Part shown: in pieces, positions 26,179 through 39,222 of the stretch
Position numbering within the stretch: the first letter of the stretch is position 1
Layout of the letters: each line of letters opens with the position of its first letter
Notes under the pieces: generated by a model
Seen by the model: only the letters and a program-made list of their open reading frames with translations
Told to the model about the DNA's origin: nothing
Database searches by the model: none
Assembly: GCF_025602895.1 (NCBI RefSeq)
Contig: NW_026516290.1
Span: forward strand, 62,001 to 126,000
Reading direction: 5' to 3'
Source of the DNA: Polychytrium aggregatum
Taxonomy: Eukaryota; Chytridiomycota; Chytridiomycetes; Polychytriales
Length of the DNA stretch: 64,000 nt
Translations under genes and position numbers: made by a program

Positions 26179-29100
26179 TCAAAAGATGCGATCGGGATCG
26201 ACAGAGAATATGCGCACGGTGCTGTCATCGGAGCAGCTGCACAGGGTCCAAACCGGGGCGTCTCCCTGGGATGACACAGGGCTCCATGCCAGAGACTTGA
26301 TCGAGGCAATGTGGGTTATGCTGGAGCAGGAGGGTGAACATATTTGTGGTGAGATGGCAAGGATGGTGCATCTGGGGCGGCAGAGTCATGGCGGTCGAAA
26401 CACGGCCGACGGTCAACACCGGTGCAGCGCAGCACGGTGGTCCTACGCTACTTACTCTGCAGGGGCGAGCTGGATCTTTGCAGTGACTGCTGCTCCGTCT
26501 GCTTGGAGCTTGACGAACCCGATTGCACCGTTCTCCAGTCCTGCACCCAATATGTAGCTGCTGACCAATGCGCAGTGATGAGCGTGAGTCATGGCCAGGA
26601 GGGAGGAACATTCGCCCATTCCGTCGTGAACGATACGATGACGATGCATACGGCGCACCCGGAGCTGGCGTCGAGACTGGCGCCGGCGAACTCACCCATC
26701 TGCGAACTTGGCGGGCACAAAATCGACAGCAGTCACAGCCTCTTCAAATTTGAGTGTCGAGACACACTCGTAGCTGTCCTTGACGGCGGTCCAAATCTTG
26801 ATCTGTATGCACAGCGCCACATCGCATCAGCACCAGCATCAGCACCAGCATCAGCACCAGCATCAGCACCAGCATCAGCACCAGCATCAGCACCAGCATC
26901 AGCACCAGCATCAGACACATAGCCCTCTCTCGGGCGCTGTCACCAGCCACTCAGAGCGTCAGCTGCGGAGCACATGCTTAAGGCACTTACTGATTTATCC
27001 CGAGAGGCGGTAGCAAAGTAAATACCATCCGCAGACCACGACGCCGCCCATACGATGCGGGCGTGCGACTTGGGATTGCTATACTTGAGTTTGTACTCGC
27101 CTACACAATGAAAGGCGGCATATCCCAGAAGTTACCACAGTCAGTCCATCGCCGGAGCATAACATCGTAGTCGTTGTGCGGAGGCGGGTGGGCCGTCGCG
27201 AGCTGCAGGCGCGCCTCTGAGCGATGGGTTTGCATTTGACTCGAGACCACCATCGCTTCGACTGCAGCGAGCACTCCAAATGCGCACCATCGCGGAGTTC
27301 AAACACGGATATCATGCGGTCGCGTCCTGCAGTCAGAATTCTCTTGTCGTCAGGCGAGAACCGAATAGCTGTGACGGTCAAAGTATGGGCTGCCAGTGGG
27401 GAGCAGACTTCTTTCCAAGTGCTTGTGGATATGAGTCGGACAACAGCGTGCTCAGGCTTGGAGGCCTAGGGCAGCCGGAAAGGGGTCAGCAAGCTCCGAG
27501 GAGGCCATGTCGCTTTAGCAGACAGAAGCCTGTGGCGCGTGATGAAGCAAGAGACACAGCGACGGCTTACCTTGCAAGCCGAGGCAATCAGCCTCCCGTC
27601 GTGGCTGGCGGCAACGGCGATGATCTCGAAAGCGTGACCGTATCTGGCAACGTCACCCGAGACAGTGAGCATCTTAGTGCTCCGAATCGCAAGGGAGCGT
27701 AGGATCCCATCGCATCCGCAGATGCGCGCATCTGCCTTACATTTTGTTCACTTCCGGCCACAGCGTGTGCTGTGTAAGGTGCTGCTCCAGCGGCGGCTGG
27801 CTGAGAACTTCAAGAAGCGACGTTGGCGTGCTGGAAACAGCCGTGTAGCTTGACAGATTCCGGTAGTCGTGAGATGCTGTCGAGTTCTCAACATCCTCCA
27901 CAAACACAGCCTTGTTTGAGAGGCCGAGGGCAGGGACATTTGCTCCGATAGGGCGATCCTCCTTTGGGTCGCACCGATCGCAGATGCAGTCGAGTCCGTT
28001 CCAGGATGCGGATCAGTCCAAGTTCTGCGTCATAGCAGAGTCCCAGCTGTTCCAAGCAGATCGGCGTGGCATGCAGTTGTGGCAGTCGCCGAGAACGATG
28101 TCCACAGCTCTGTTTGACGAGATGCCGAGGTCCGAACCGCTCCGCATAAAGCCACAGCACAGGTATCGCGCAACTCACCGGCCGATCTTCGGGACGAGCG
28201 TCCCTGGTGATGGCACCAATCGATTGGATGAACGTTCGAGGTGCTTCAAAGATGCGCACGACTTTTTCGTCTGCGCCGCTGACAAAGCTATGGTTGTTGA
28301 TGAATGCAATGCAGTTGAGATCGTAGCCGTGGATCTGTGGCCGGGCGACCTCGTGCCAAGTGCGGACGTTCTCTTGCGAAGCTTGGTCTGATGGACGGCT
28401 CCAAGCCGCAAACAGACGGGCGGTTTGGTCTGTGCTGACGCTGACGACGAATCTGCCAGTTGGGTCCCATGACACGCCCTCGACAATCCCGGAATGGCCG
28501 CCCAAGCCGATATCGGGAGCCCACTCGGTCCTGGAGCCTGCACCGATAGAGGGACACACGTTTGTCAGCCACGTATGAGCCAGTTGATTGGCAGGGCAGA
28601 CAGAAGCACACAGTCGCTGCAGATGTTGCGATGTGGTGCGGACACTGTACCTCGTCTGGTGCTGATCCACTCGTGGATGGCGCCGTTGTATCCATGGCCC
28701 AGGATGCGTTCACCCTGGGCACCAAACACGGCGCCGAGGAAGCCCAAGGGACTGCCGCCGATTTCACCCACACGGACCTATACCAATGAGGATGGCGTGA
28801 GTACCTCGGCGCAGATCGCTGCGATGGAGCAGCACGAGCAGGTCCGCTACTCACGTCGTTGTTCCACACGCCTGTGTCGGGATCGGGTGTCCACAGCATC
28901 AGCGACTTGTCGGCCGAGGCTGAGAGCAGCGACAGCGGCTGGGTGTAGCTGCCGTCTGGACCTAGTGGTAGCAAATGTGAGGCGCCAGTGCGATGGTATA
29001 TATGTCCGCAATCAGTTGGATGCTAAACAGAATATCGGGCCTCTCTCCAGGCCTGTCGCATCACATCAGCACACTCTTGCAGCATCATGAAGGACGGGTG

Positions 29101-31372
29101 GCAGCATTCATATGGAAATGGCTAGCTACCGCTCTTTGGAGGTGCCCAGGCAACCGAGTGGACCCAATCTTCGTGACCCAGGAGAAGTGCATCGAACATG
29201 ATTGTGTAGCGCTTGCGTCTGGCACGAAGACCCACAAAGAAGGAGATGAGTACCGTGCACGGCCAAGGCATCTGGTCGAACAGACACAGTGTCTGCTGGG
29301 TGGGCTGCCTGCGCGCAAAACTCACCGGTGTTCCTCAACTTGAATGTCGACCAGATGTGCCTTGGTGCTCAGCTGCATGCCACCTCCGAAAGAATCGGAC
29401 CTGCAAGGGTGCAATGACGGATGAGTCTAGCGCCGAGATATCGCACATGCGCACATGTCCAGAAGTAGCCAGTGCTTGATACGAACATCTCGACATTGGC
29501 GATCGCATCCAGCAGGTCCCTGGTAAAGTCGTCCGCGACTATTTCTTCGGTCGCGGCGCCCGTCTGTGAGACAGTGTCTGAAATCTTCCAGATGCGAATG
29601 TACTTGTCCTGGGATGCACTGGCGACCATCAGATCGCCCTTGTTGAAATGCTTGGAGAGACTGTGGTTCTCGTGCTGGTCGGTGTAAACGGCAATGTCGA
29701 CCGATCGCACCCAGTCTGTGTGTCCAGGCAGTGTCAACATCTTGGAGAACTGAGCCACAAAGCCGTAAATTGTCATGAGTCTATGAGTAAACGCATTCCG
29801 CTGAAGCGAGGCATGCAGAGTCTGCCATAATGCTTACCTGCGCACCGGAGCGGATGTAGACACCGAGCTTGTTGTCTGTGCCGCCGCTGATGATCACAGG
29901 GACTGGATGGGATTGGAGTCAATATGCGCATCCACAGAGGTCAATAAGACAGAGGCCCATCCAAGCGTCTCGATCAAGCGTCTCGGCCAAGCGCCTCAAA
30001 TAATGCCTCAACACTATCCCTTGCGGCGAGAGTTACGACGAGTCGTTTGGGCAAGCATCGTGACCTTCCATCTCCCCACACGAGGACAGTTACCAGATGA
30101 GTTGGGCAGGAACGACAGGGCCAGCGCCATGGGGTACTTGGTTCCTGTTTCGATGACCTGGATGCACTCGACAGTGTCTGCCAAGCACAGCAGATGATGA
30201 AGGGGCCAGGAATGCTATGAGTGCCAGGGACTCGGCTGACCCGGGCGTCGTTGCTTGTCGAAAATGGTCCGGCCATGCTCGGTGTATATGGGCCGAGGCG
30301 ATGCGACGACAGAAGCGATATCAACAGCGCAAGCAACTACCTTGGAGACCCACATCGAGCTTGAGTTCCCACACCCGGATTGTTCCATCCAGCGATCCAG
30401 TTGCTATCAGACTTGCGTCCTCAGGAAGGTCTTCGCCTCTGGTGGTCGCCACACACACTATCGTCGATGTGTGTCCAGAGAGAGTCGCAGTGCACACCCA
30501 CTGGCAGCAGCAGGGTGTTTGCAAGTCCGTCCATCAGTAAAGTGGTCGAACCGAGCGGGTGTCCTGCCAGGGTTCTCCCAACGACTATTGCGACTGCGAC
30601 TGCGGTTGCAAAGGCACCAGCTCTACCTTTCCAGAACTGTTTGGCCGCCAGATGCGGGCTGTCTTGTCGAACGAGCCCGAAACCAGACCAATGTCCCGCT
30701 GGTTCAGCCCTTTGCCTATACGACGAAAACCAAGGGTGTGAGCGACCTGGGCGGGCTGTGATCCATCGTCTCTCGCATCAGTGCATGCAGTTGGGCTTGG
30801 TCGAGATTCTCAAGACCAGAGACAGCCAGGATCTACACTTTGGCTGGGCCTCATCGGCGGTCGAGTGATCGCGAGCAGTCCGCTCAACTATCAGGAGCAG
30901 GAGCGCATGCTCAACGGGTGGGGACTTGCCGAGGTGGAAATCTACCTGAGCGAATGAAGCGGACGCAGTTGACTCGGTCGGTATGTCCTCGCAGCGTTTG
31001 ATGCACTCCGCGATGGCTGGCGTCCTGCAGAATCGAGATCGGTTTGGTGAGCAAGCCAAGTCGTCTGGCCATCCCCTATCGCCAGCGGTCCAAGCCCGCA
31101 CGAGGCCAATGGGCCGATATTCTCTGCCAGATTCTGCTTGCTGGCATCAAGCCGCGCACACCATTCGCTTGCACTGGCTGCCCTCGAATGTCGACAAGCA
31201 CCTCCGAGTCGAAGACGGCCACCATGTGGTGGGCAGCGTATGCGGCCGTGCCCATGAGCGAGCAGTCCATGCCCTGGCTGACTCGGTTGCAGGCGACCGA
31301 CGCCAATTCGAGCGACACGCCGGCTGTGCTCGCTTGGCTTGCCGTTGCTGCAGATCTGTCGCTTGCTGTCAT
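26179..31372 (-). CDS. ELP2: Elongator complex subunit 2 (WD40)
   Basis: Scaffold subunit of Elongator, which modifies wobble uridines in tRNA; two WD40 propellers. Nineteen exons on the minus strand: 31372-31202, 31024-30946, 30715-30627, 30500-30341, 30177-30094, 29902-29838, 29749-29483, 29372-29326, 29218-29130, 28961-28855, 28777-28651, 28537-28179, 27961-27741, 27643-27571, 27465-27288, 27100-26991, 26802-26696, 26560-26456, 26320-26179 (859 residues; every joint in phase). Diagnostic stretches: CNRVSQGMD in exon 1, RGHTDRVNCVRF, LPGHTDWVRSVD, LLGHEDWVHSV, TWHEVARPQIHGYDLNCI and SGADEKVVRIFEAPR, the last two being hallmark Elp2 sequences. Length is close to known Elp2 (about 790-830). 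The start is the first ATG (31372) in frame. Confidence 0.95.
26824..26920. repeat. 12-bp minisatellite inside an ELP2 intron
   Basis: About eight nearly perfect AGCACCAGCATC units, lying in the intron between ELP2 exons 16 and 17, directly before the acceptor of exon 17. Confidence 0.95.
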
Positions 31373-31705
31373 CGCTGCCGGGTGTTTGTTCGTGCCTGGC
31401 GGAACCGGCCTTGCGGGTTGTGTCGACTGATCGTTGGGTGTCGGGGCTGGTCTGGGCTGGTCGGGGCTCGTCTGGTCTGGGCTGGTCCGAAAAAAACGAG
31501 CTGCACGTGATGCCAGCAGAAAACGCAAAAACGCATTCTTGGCCAGCGAGGCCGACTCTGACCCTCAGCGATCGATATCTCGGCCTGGACCACACCGCAA
31601 GGAGCAAAGGACCGCATCCGCACCCGCATCCGCCGCTCGAGCCGCTCAACCTGTGAGGCCTAGTCCGCTGCATTCGACCCCTGTCGCCCACCAAATTATT
31701 GCATC
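31373..31705. promoter_or_regulatory. Bidirectional promoter ELP2/TIM10
   Basis: 333 bp separate the divergent start codons. Contains a TCGGGGCT/GGTCTGGGCTGG-like G/T-rich repeat near 31440-31490 on the + strand. No TATA box is evident. Confidence 0.5.
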
Positions 31706-32500
31706 ATGAGTTTCTTCGGAGCCAACCAAAACTCGGTTAACCCCCAGCGTTTGGCTGTTGCTGAACAGGAGCTGGTACGGATGGACAATGACGGCAAACA
31801 TGATGCAGAGCGCGCTAGCATTATCTGCAGCGAGGATCCGGCACGGCGATCGCGAATGCCGCTGCGAACCGTCGATGCAGGCGCTCATGGGCGAGTTGAT
31901 CCTGCTGCGAGCCGATGCAATCCGGGCTCGCTCTGCCGCTCAGCCAGCGAGAGGAACGTGGATACCCGATGCCTGCTACTTGGCTGACGCTGTATCTCTC
32001 TCATACTCAACCCGCAGGAAATGGTCACCACTCTGTTTGACAAGTATGTTCGATGGGCACCTCTGCTGGATGGATCTGCGAGATGTTTGTGCGCAGGATT
32101 GACCTCGCGCCTGGCGTGATTGTCGAGCCGCTTGGCATCATCAACCCCGGATCGTGAGACGGGATGGCTGCGACGAATCGGGGTCGCAGCAGCGGCCGAG
32201 CGCATGGCCTGCGATGGAGCTGCGATGGAGCTGCTTGTGGTGAATGCGCCTCGAGACCGAGATCCTTTGGTAACCAGACTACTGTCCCCCGCGCTTGCCC
32301 TGGATGCATCCCGCAGCATCATCAACGCCTGCCACAGCAAGTGCATAGCCAAGACCTACATCGAGGAGACGCTGAACAAGGGCGAGTCGGTGTGCGTCGA
32401 CCGATGCGTTGCCAAGTACTTTGAGGTCAACAAGATTGTGGGAGAGAAGCTGACATCGATCGCGCAGGGCGGAGGCGCTGCCAATGTCGGAGGATTCTAG
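31706..32500 (+). CDS. TIM10: Mitochondrial intermembrane-space chaperone Tim10
   Basis: Small Tim chaperone that, with Tim9, escorts hydrophobic precursors across the intermembrane space to the TIM22 and SAM complexes. Exons: 31706-31774, 32018-32043, 32317-32500 (92 residues, the usual size). The paired Cys-X3-Cys motifs CHSKC and CVDRC are intact; they form two disulphides after import by Mia40. EMVTTLFD before the first motif and KGESVCVDRCVAKYFEV around the second match Tim10 rather than Tim9, Tim8 or Tim13. The second exon is only 26 nt. Confidence 0.93.
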
Positions 32501-32794
32501 AGCACCAATGAGGGGAATACATTATCGCTTTCACCCGCACGACGCTGGCGGTGCTCGCTTTCACAGATGCGACCGAGTTCTGTTGTGAGTGCGGGGGTGA
32601 GTGCGAGTGTGAGAGTGAGCGGGAATGCTGCTCTGTCCCTCGTCCACACACGCCCTTCCACACCGCCCGGTCACGTGGGTCGCTGCCAGGGCGGCTTTGG
32701 GCTTGAGTCAAAGGTCGGCGGCAACAGCGCCCTGCCCTCATCTTTTGCATCTGATCAATCCCGAGCCAGCCCGATCCCCGCCCCGCCTGCCACG

Positions 32795-34075
32795 ATGGTC
32801 AAATCCACCATTATCGCCCGAGTCGCAGACGGCCTTCCCCTGGCCGCATCGATGGACGACGAAGAGGTCTGCCGTCAGGACTGAAGCAGCATCTGTGCGA
32901 GGGTGCGAGGGGAGCGATGGAGAATGGAATGCGAGCTTCGTTGCCTCGCTGGCCATCACTTGTAACCTCCCGTCTGAGAAGACGACTGCAATACGATATG
33001 GACTGACGACCGTACGACATACCCTTGCTGCCCAACTCCCCGTTTGTGATCGCAGCCCGAAGATCTCACCGAGTTCAAGAACCAGGCCAAGGCGCTCTTC
33101 AAAAACCTTCACACCCAGTCGGAAACCCGTTGTTCCGTCGAGACCGGCCCGTTCGTCTTCAAGTAAGCGAGCGTCCTGTCCTTCAGCTCGTGCAGTACAA
33201 CTGACTGGACAGCCATGCGAATGGTGTGGCGTGCTCAATCGATCGACTGACGCTGCGGCTATTACGTGTCGGCTGACCTTGGCCGGCATCCCATCCAGCT
33301 ACCTCATAGAGTTTGGAGTCTGCTATCTATGCATCTGCGATCGAAACTACCCCAAGAAGCTTGCCTTTGCATATCTCAACGACCTGCAAAAGGAGTTTCA
33401 AGAAAAGTACGGAAACGATGTCAACTCGGTGGCTCGGCCGTACGCCTTTATCAAGTTTGGTATGGAACGAGCGAGTCTGGGAGGGCGGGGATACGGGCTG
33501 CAATCGCTCGGTGGCAGGGGCAGTATGTCAAATCCCACCGCAGTGCTGATCAACTGAGGCTGCCGAGCCTGCGCTTGATGGCCGCCGGCACTAACCCTCG
33601 ACGACGATTTCCAGACACCTTCATCCAGCAGACCAAGCGGCAGTACAAGGACACAAGGACAGCCAGAAACCTGAACAAGCTGAACGATGAGCTCCAGGAC
33701 GTCCACCGCATCATGAGCAAAAACATCAACGACGTCCTCGGTCGCGGCGAGGGACTCTCCAGTACGATGAGTGGCTTGACGGCGTCTGGTCCCTGCACAG
33801 TTTGGCCCCGGCTGTGCCCGCGGCTCTATCTGCCAGCTGAGCATGTGCGCACCTTCCGGCTGACAGCGCTCGGATCTAATGCATATACGCACTCCGCGCT
33901 TCGATCTTTCACAGGAATGCAGTCTGCATCGTCGACCCTGCGCGATAACTCGAAAAAGTACAAGGACAAATCAAGGGATCTGCATCGCCAGGCGCTTCTG
34001 CAAAAGTACGGCCCTGTGGCAGCCGTGGGACTGGTTGTCCTCTTGGTGCTCTATGTCCGGTTCTGGTGGTGGTGA
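32795..34075 (+). CDS. SEC22: R-SNARE Sec22
   Basis: Longin-type R-SNARE acting in ER-Golgi transport in both directions. Exons: 32795-32866, 33056-33162, 33299-33459, 33615-33761, 33915-34075 (215 residues, as in known Sec22). N-terminal longin domain: MVKSTIIARVADGLPL..., then CYLCICDRNYPKKLAFAYL. The SNARE helix lies at about residues 130-190, with the zero-layer arginine in VLGRGEGL. A single C-terminal transmembrane anchor (VAAVGLVVLLVLYVRF) ends in WWW. Head-to-tail with TIM10, 294 bp apart. Confidence 0.95.
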
Positions 34076-34441
34076 TGAGCACGGGCATGCATGTACTGTC
34101 GATACAAATGTAGACTTTCCTTCCGCGCCTTTGCTTTCCTTTGCTTTCCTTTCCTTTCCTTTCCTTTGATGGCTTGCTTTCCTCCCCCTTGTTTTCTCCA
34201 TGCATCTTCCTTTCTTCTCTGCCGTTGTTCAGTGCACCCGGTCGGCTTTATTAGCTCGCTCAATAGCACAGGAGGAATATAGCAGCACCTGGGCCATTCC
34301 CGGCACCTTTATCGAGGACAACCCATGATCTGGGCCTTGAAAGTGCGGGTGCCTTGATTGCCTTGGAAGCACCGTACAGGGCTCAGATGGATATCGGCCA
34401 TGCGATCAAACGCATTCATGGGGCCCGGACAACAACGCAAT
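34076..34441. other. Convergent intergenic region with CTTTC tract
   Basis: 366 bp between SEC22 and HGH1 3' ends. Contains a (TTTCC)n pyrimidine tract at about 34123-34168. No gene is seen. Confidence 0.6.
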
Positions 34442-36122
34442 CTAGATAATGGCTTCGAAATGGGTAGCCTCCTCTTCGTCGCTCGAGTCGTCATCGATCT
34501 CCTCGATTTTGTTGTCCTTGGGCTCGTCTGCCATGACCACATCGACAAAGCGCTCGATGCGATCCCGGACGGCCTCGTTCTTCTCAATTAGATGCAGGTT
34601 TCGCAGGATCGGATAAGCTTTCTTGGCCCGCAGGTAGTCGCGGCCGTTGCGAGTGTTGGTGAGCAGAAGCAGGGCCTCGACAAGCATCTGCCGCAGGTTG
34701 GCGTCGGTCTCGCGGGTCTTGGTGGGCTCAAGCAACTGGAGCTCGGCCGGCATGCCCTCGTAATCCTGGATGCATCCGCCCCCCCCCCGAAGCGAAAGAG
34801 AGTCAGTCGATGTGCCAAAGAGTGGTTAGAAGCCAGCATGGCAAATAGTCGCAGAGGGACCAACAGCCGCGGCTGTCGCAGACTCACATCCTCGTCGTAG
34901 TCCTCGGGACCCATCAGCGGAAGGAGGATGTAGACCAAGAGATTCAGTTCCTCGTTCCTCAGCAACTCGGCATGGTACTTGACATCGAAACAGCAGTTCT
35001 TCACGGTAGAGACACAGCCACCGCGGCGGATGATGTTGGGGTGCTCCGTGTATGCGGTAATCTTGGAGAGCCGCAGTTGCTGGTCGACGTTGGAGCGGCC
35101 CTGGAAGTACACCATGCCGACTCGGGTCGATGCGATGTTGGCAAAGACACCGGCCAGGAAGTGGTATTCGGCATCGGGGTTGAACTTTTTGGACTCGCCC
35201 CGGACAAAGACCTCCAGAAGGTTGTCGAGCTGGTGGGTGCGCTTCTTGGGAGCGTCGCTGTTATCGTCTGTAGATTTGGCCACGGGGTTGTTGTAGTTGT
35301 CCTCCGGGACAAGTTTAAGAGTGATGGGGGTGTATTTCGAGAGGTTGTTCAGGAGCATGCAGTACAGGTCTGCCAAGAGAGACTTGGGCAGCTATACAAT
35401 CGCCGGCAGTCGGCATACCGGAACGGGCCGAAACGAGACGAAAAGAGACAACGGGTGTCAGCAAGTGTTCGCGACGGACGGACAGAGCTTGGAGTTACTG
35501 CCTCTCTGCTCACCAGGATTTGGAGGATAACATGGTAGATAAAGCCATCGCTGTTCAGGACATTGAGGATGTCGGTGTCTGCCGAGAGGTTGATGAGGGC
35601 GCGCAGAGCCTCATGGGAGATTTCCTGTTTCCAGCAAGTGGCACTGAGTCAGGTTGGCGATCAGGGAGTCCGACACAGCCCAGCCGAATGCCTACTTCCA
35701 GCACCTGCCCGATACATCTGCCTGATTCTGCGTTCGTCGCCCAACGCCGTTCCTCTGCAAGTCGGACGAGGGGCTCCGTAGTTTACCGGAGTGTCGTGGG
35801 TGAGCTCCATGAGGGTCTTGACGGCAGCACCGTCATCCTTCTTGAAGATATCAAAGTGCTGGTTTGTGCCGGTGAACCCGACGACGTGCTGGCTGGCCAG
35901 GAGGCGGACCTCGGGCCGCGAATCTCTCAGGAATCCAAAAATCTGATGGGCCGGTCGGGCGGACGGCGCAGATCGAGTTCGATGGACGAATGTCAGCGAC
36001 GAGTGCGCAGAAGCCTGGCCATGTGGCGCCGTCCGAGTCTGGGGCAGTGTGCCGTACAGGCACAGTACAGGCACAGTACAGGCGCAGTACAGGTGCCTTA
36101 CCTCTTCGAACTCTGAAGCCAT
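34442..36122 (-). CDS. HGH1: HGH1-family armadillo-repeat chaperone of eEF2
   Basis: Hgh1 is a cytosolic ARM-repeat protein that recruits chaperones for folding of translation elongation factor eEF2. Minus-strand exons: 36122-36102, 35942-35787, 35624-35514, 35391-34888, 34765-34442 (371 residues, close to the family). Exon 1 encodes only seven residues (MASEFEE). Features: FLRDSRPEVRLLASQHVVG near the start, HEALRALINLSAD, FLAGVFANIAS and the family hallmark CVSTVKNCCFDVKYHAELL. The C-terminus is acidic. Divergent from SGF73. Confidence 0.9.
36054..36097. repeat. 11-bp tandem repeat in HGH1 intron 1
   Basis: Four copies of a GTACAGGCACA unit immediately next to the exon 1 donor site. Confidence 0.9.
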
Positions 36123-36837
36123 GGCAGATCGCTGGTTGGTGCAGGGTGCAGGATGCAGGATGCAGGATACGAGATGCAGATTGCAGGACGGATCAAAGGC
36201 CCAGCCCCGAGCTCGCTGCGGCTTCATGTCCAAAAAAAAAAAGGGCTGTGCGACCAGAGGTAGGGCTGCGACCGTAACCCTAGCCAGGAGACTGCCGCCG
36301 ATGCAACACCAAGAGCATCAATGTCGATATCGACATTGATATCGGAGCAAGCACCGGACATCCGGCGCAGGCCAGAGGGAGGCGGGCGGGGTGAGAGAGA
36401 CTTGGATCTGCAGTTGCAGGCACGACAGGAGCACAATGCCGTCCGCCAGCCGGATCGAGATCATACAGCCGTTCGCGCGGTTGCGGCCGATACTGCTCCC
36501 GCTCCTCGACATGCCCGATGCTGCTGCCGCCCGTCGACATGGCCATTGCTTCTGCTGTCTTGCTGGTCGCCCGGCCTGCAGCCCAGTCGAGCTGGTGTGT
36601 GTCTCTTCGTGTGCGGATAATCGGCGCCGAGTCTTGTCCGCAACAGGTTTCTGCAAAACACGCCCGACGAACCATTTGCGCACAACGGCCCGCCTCGGCA
36701 CTATCATCGGCATCTGCCTCGATCACCCCCCCCTCCAACAGGCACACCCAACGCCCTCTACCATTGCTGCTGATCCCGACGACACCGAATCGCATCCGCG
36801 CCTGCTGCTCGCCGAGCCCCAAAACAATCTATCGACA
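36123..36837. promoter_or_regulatory. Divergent region HGH1/SGF73
   Basis: 715 bp between divergent start codons. A TGCAGGA 7-bp repeat (about 36145-36172) is close to the HGH1 start, and a purine run lies at 36230-36244. No gene is recognised. Confidence 0.45.
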
Positions 36838-39222
36838 ATGATCAAGGAAAAGCAGGGCCAAACTTGGTCCTCAATAAAGACTTCGCTGGGGCTCCTGGAG
36901 GGTGCGTCTGCAGCGTCCGATACTCCTTCCGGCCCCTCTCTCTGATCCCGCAGCATCCGCAGCATCCGCAGACTGCCGCTCAGTCTCTCGAGCGACTGCA
37001 TAATCGACGATTGATACTACCCCCCCACCGCACCCAGCGCCTGGCGCCTTGGCGAGCTTTGCAACTGTTCGTAACCTGGCCTCGTTCTCGGATATGCAGA
37101 TCCCTTTGATCCCCCGGAGGATACCCAAGTTATTACTTCGACCGAACGATATCGTGAGTCTTTGGTCCCTGTCTCGTCGGCCCAAGTCGCATGGCTTGCC
37201 GCCGGCCCATCAGTGCTCACTCACCCTCAGAGATCGTGCTGCATGCATGTATTGCCGTGGATGTCTACAACGCTCCACCGAGCATTCTGCGGCCCCTACC
37301 TTCCACTCTGCTGGCACTTGCTCATGCTCCTAACACTGCTGCTCCCCACACCATCTCGCCACTGATCCCACATCGGCCTCTTTGCGGCATCCTGCTCGTA
37401 CTCTTTCGTCTGGCTGGTCGACGGCCTCGATGTGTTGGACGGCTGCCCCTGGCAACACCTGCTTCGCGACCCGTGGCATTCGGCATTCGGCATCTGCTGA
37501 CCCCGGCGATCTCTCTGGACGACTTGGATTCGGGCTCAACAATCGTCTTATCAACGTTGCTGGTGGCACATGCTGGTCACCTCCTGGATGGAACATGGTC
37601 TCTGGCGGTGGGCATTCGATGCGACGGAACGAACGGATGCCCGGACAACGATATTCGACGGCTGCCCACAGCCCGCTCGATCATCTCGGACGAAGAAATG
37701 GTCATCATCACCTGCTCCCGATGCAGCAAGCCCCTCGTTATACCCGCCTTTGCCCGACACGCAGGTATGGGCATGGGCAGCCCTTGCCGACGGTGCTTCT
37801 GCTCGCCCGAGAGGGCCGCTGTGTGGGAAGGCCGATGGTGCACTGAGCGCTGCGACTGCCGATTGCGTGGTTGTAGATCACTGACTCTGTACTCGCCATG
37901 GGCTCTGGATTTGCACAGAGCACTGCTCAGGAGACACGTTGATGCCCGAGACCGCCGCGGCAGTGCTGATGCCATCGGCGACAGAAACAGCCAAGATTCC
38001 AGGAACAGCCCGGTCCAAGGTTTCGAAGCGCAAGGCCGACGATTTGGACGGTATGCGAGTGCGGTTGGAAGGAGATATGCGTCCCCACACACGAGGCAGA
38101 TCTGGGCGAGGCGCATCGGCAAATGTTGGGCGAACCGCCAGTTGGTGCAGTTCGGGGATTCGCGGGGCTCGTCCACAAATATGCTGCATTCCCTGGGTGT
38201 CCGGGAGTAACTGCTTTAATGTCCGTGCTGTGCCCTCTGGATGCATGTTGACTTTGCTTTACCACAGGTGGGCACGACAAGTCGGGCGAAAGGTCCGGTG
38301 ACAAGTCGGAACAGACACCGCCAAAGCTGACCAAGCTGCAAATCAAGTCTAAAAGTAGGTAGCTGTTCCTGGGTGCTGCTGAGGGAGGCTGCACCGGTTT
38401 GTTTGGGCCCGATAGCAACAAATACTTAACGGACTGCTGACGGAATGACTTGTTCTGTCCTGGGCCAACACAGCACCCTTGAATCTCGATGTCCAGTGCG
38501 GCGTTCCCATCGACGGCAACAGCCGATGCCTCCGCTCCATCAGCTGCAAGATCCACTCGGTCTCCCTTAAACGGGCCGTCCAGCGCTCGCTACCATACGA
38601 CCAGCTTTACTTTATCCACATCAATCGCCAGAAAGGTGTGTATCATGGATGCAGGCCACGCTGTTCCCACGAGCGGCGGGAATGGTCGGGACCAAGCCCG
38701 TGTCGAGAGCGCTTTCGTAGTTGCTGGCGATGTTGTGTGCGAGCGAGTGCGAAAGAGCAACATTGCCGTGGGCGCTGGACTGACCTGGATTTGGACATGT
38801 TGAAACCCTGGATCACTCGACCGTGCTCGATGCCCCTTGGAAATCGCCCGGTGCTGTCGGATGCTTCTTGGCGCCTGGTTGATGCGACTGGATGGCATTC
38901 GACTTGCCTGCACCACGCACCCTGCTCTGGCGGTATTCCTTCGGCTCCAGGCACAAGCTTCACAGATCCCTCCAAGGCTGCTGGATCAGCATCGGCGACG
39001 GGGGCAGCAACTGGCTCTGAGGTCATGTCGATGGAGCAGGAGTCTGCGGCTGTGTTCAATGCCCTGCGCCGCAACCACGCCTTACCGCTGGCGACGCCCA
39101 ACAGCTACTCGTACATCCAAGGCTGGAAGGCCTTTCAGCGGCGCCTGTCCTTGATTGCGCTGATCAAAGCGCCGTCGGTCGGCTCGTCAACCTCGGCTAG
39201 CCCGGCCACATTCGGAAAATAA
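36838..39222 (+). CDS. SGF73: SAGA-associated factor 73 / ataxin-7-like
   Basis: Subunit anchoring the deubiquitinase module to the SAGA coactivator; nuclear. Exons: 36838-36901, 37038-37153, 37672-37764, 37919-38050, 38268-38354, 38474-38635, 38966-39222. A zinc finger of the form CX2C...HX2HC lies in CSRCSKPLVIPAFARHAEHC (across exons 3-4). A SCA7 domain lies in exon 6, with CGVPIDGNSRCLRSISCK, IHS and RAVQRSLPYDQL. The C-terminus ends SPATFGK. One problem remains: exon 2 ends in phase 0 but exon 3 needs a phase-1 partner. A small exon between 37154 and 37671 is therefore missing from this model (a 16-nt exon at about 37231-37246 would fit the phase but is speculative). The stop codon sits inside an AATAAA. 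Confidence 0.85.

Noticed and set aside
26824-26920. CRISPR-like array
   Set aside because: Direct 12-bp tandem repeat without spacers, inside a spliceosomal intron.
36054-36097. CRISPR-like or recombination site
   Set aside because: Simple 11-bp tandem repeat in an intron, no spacers or palindrome.
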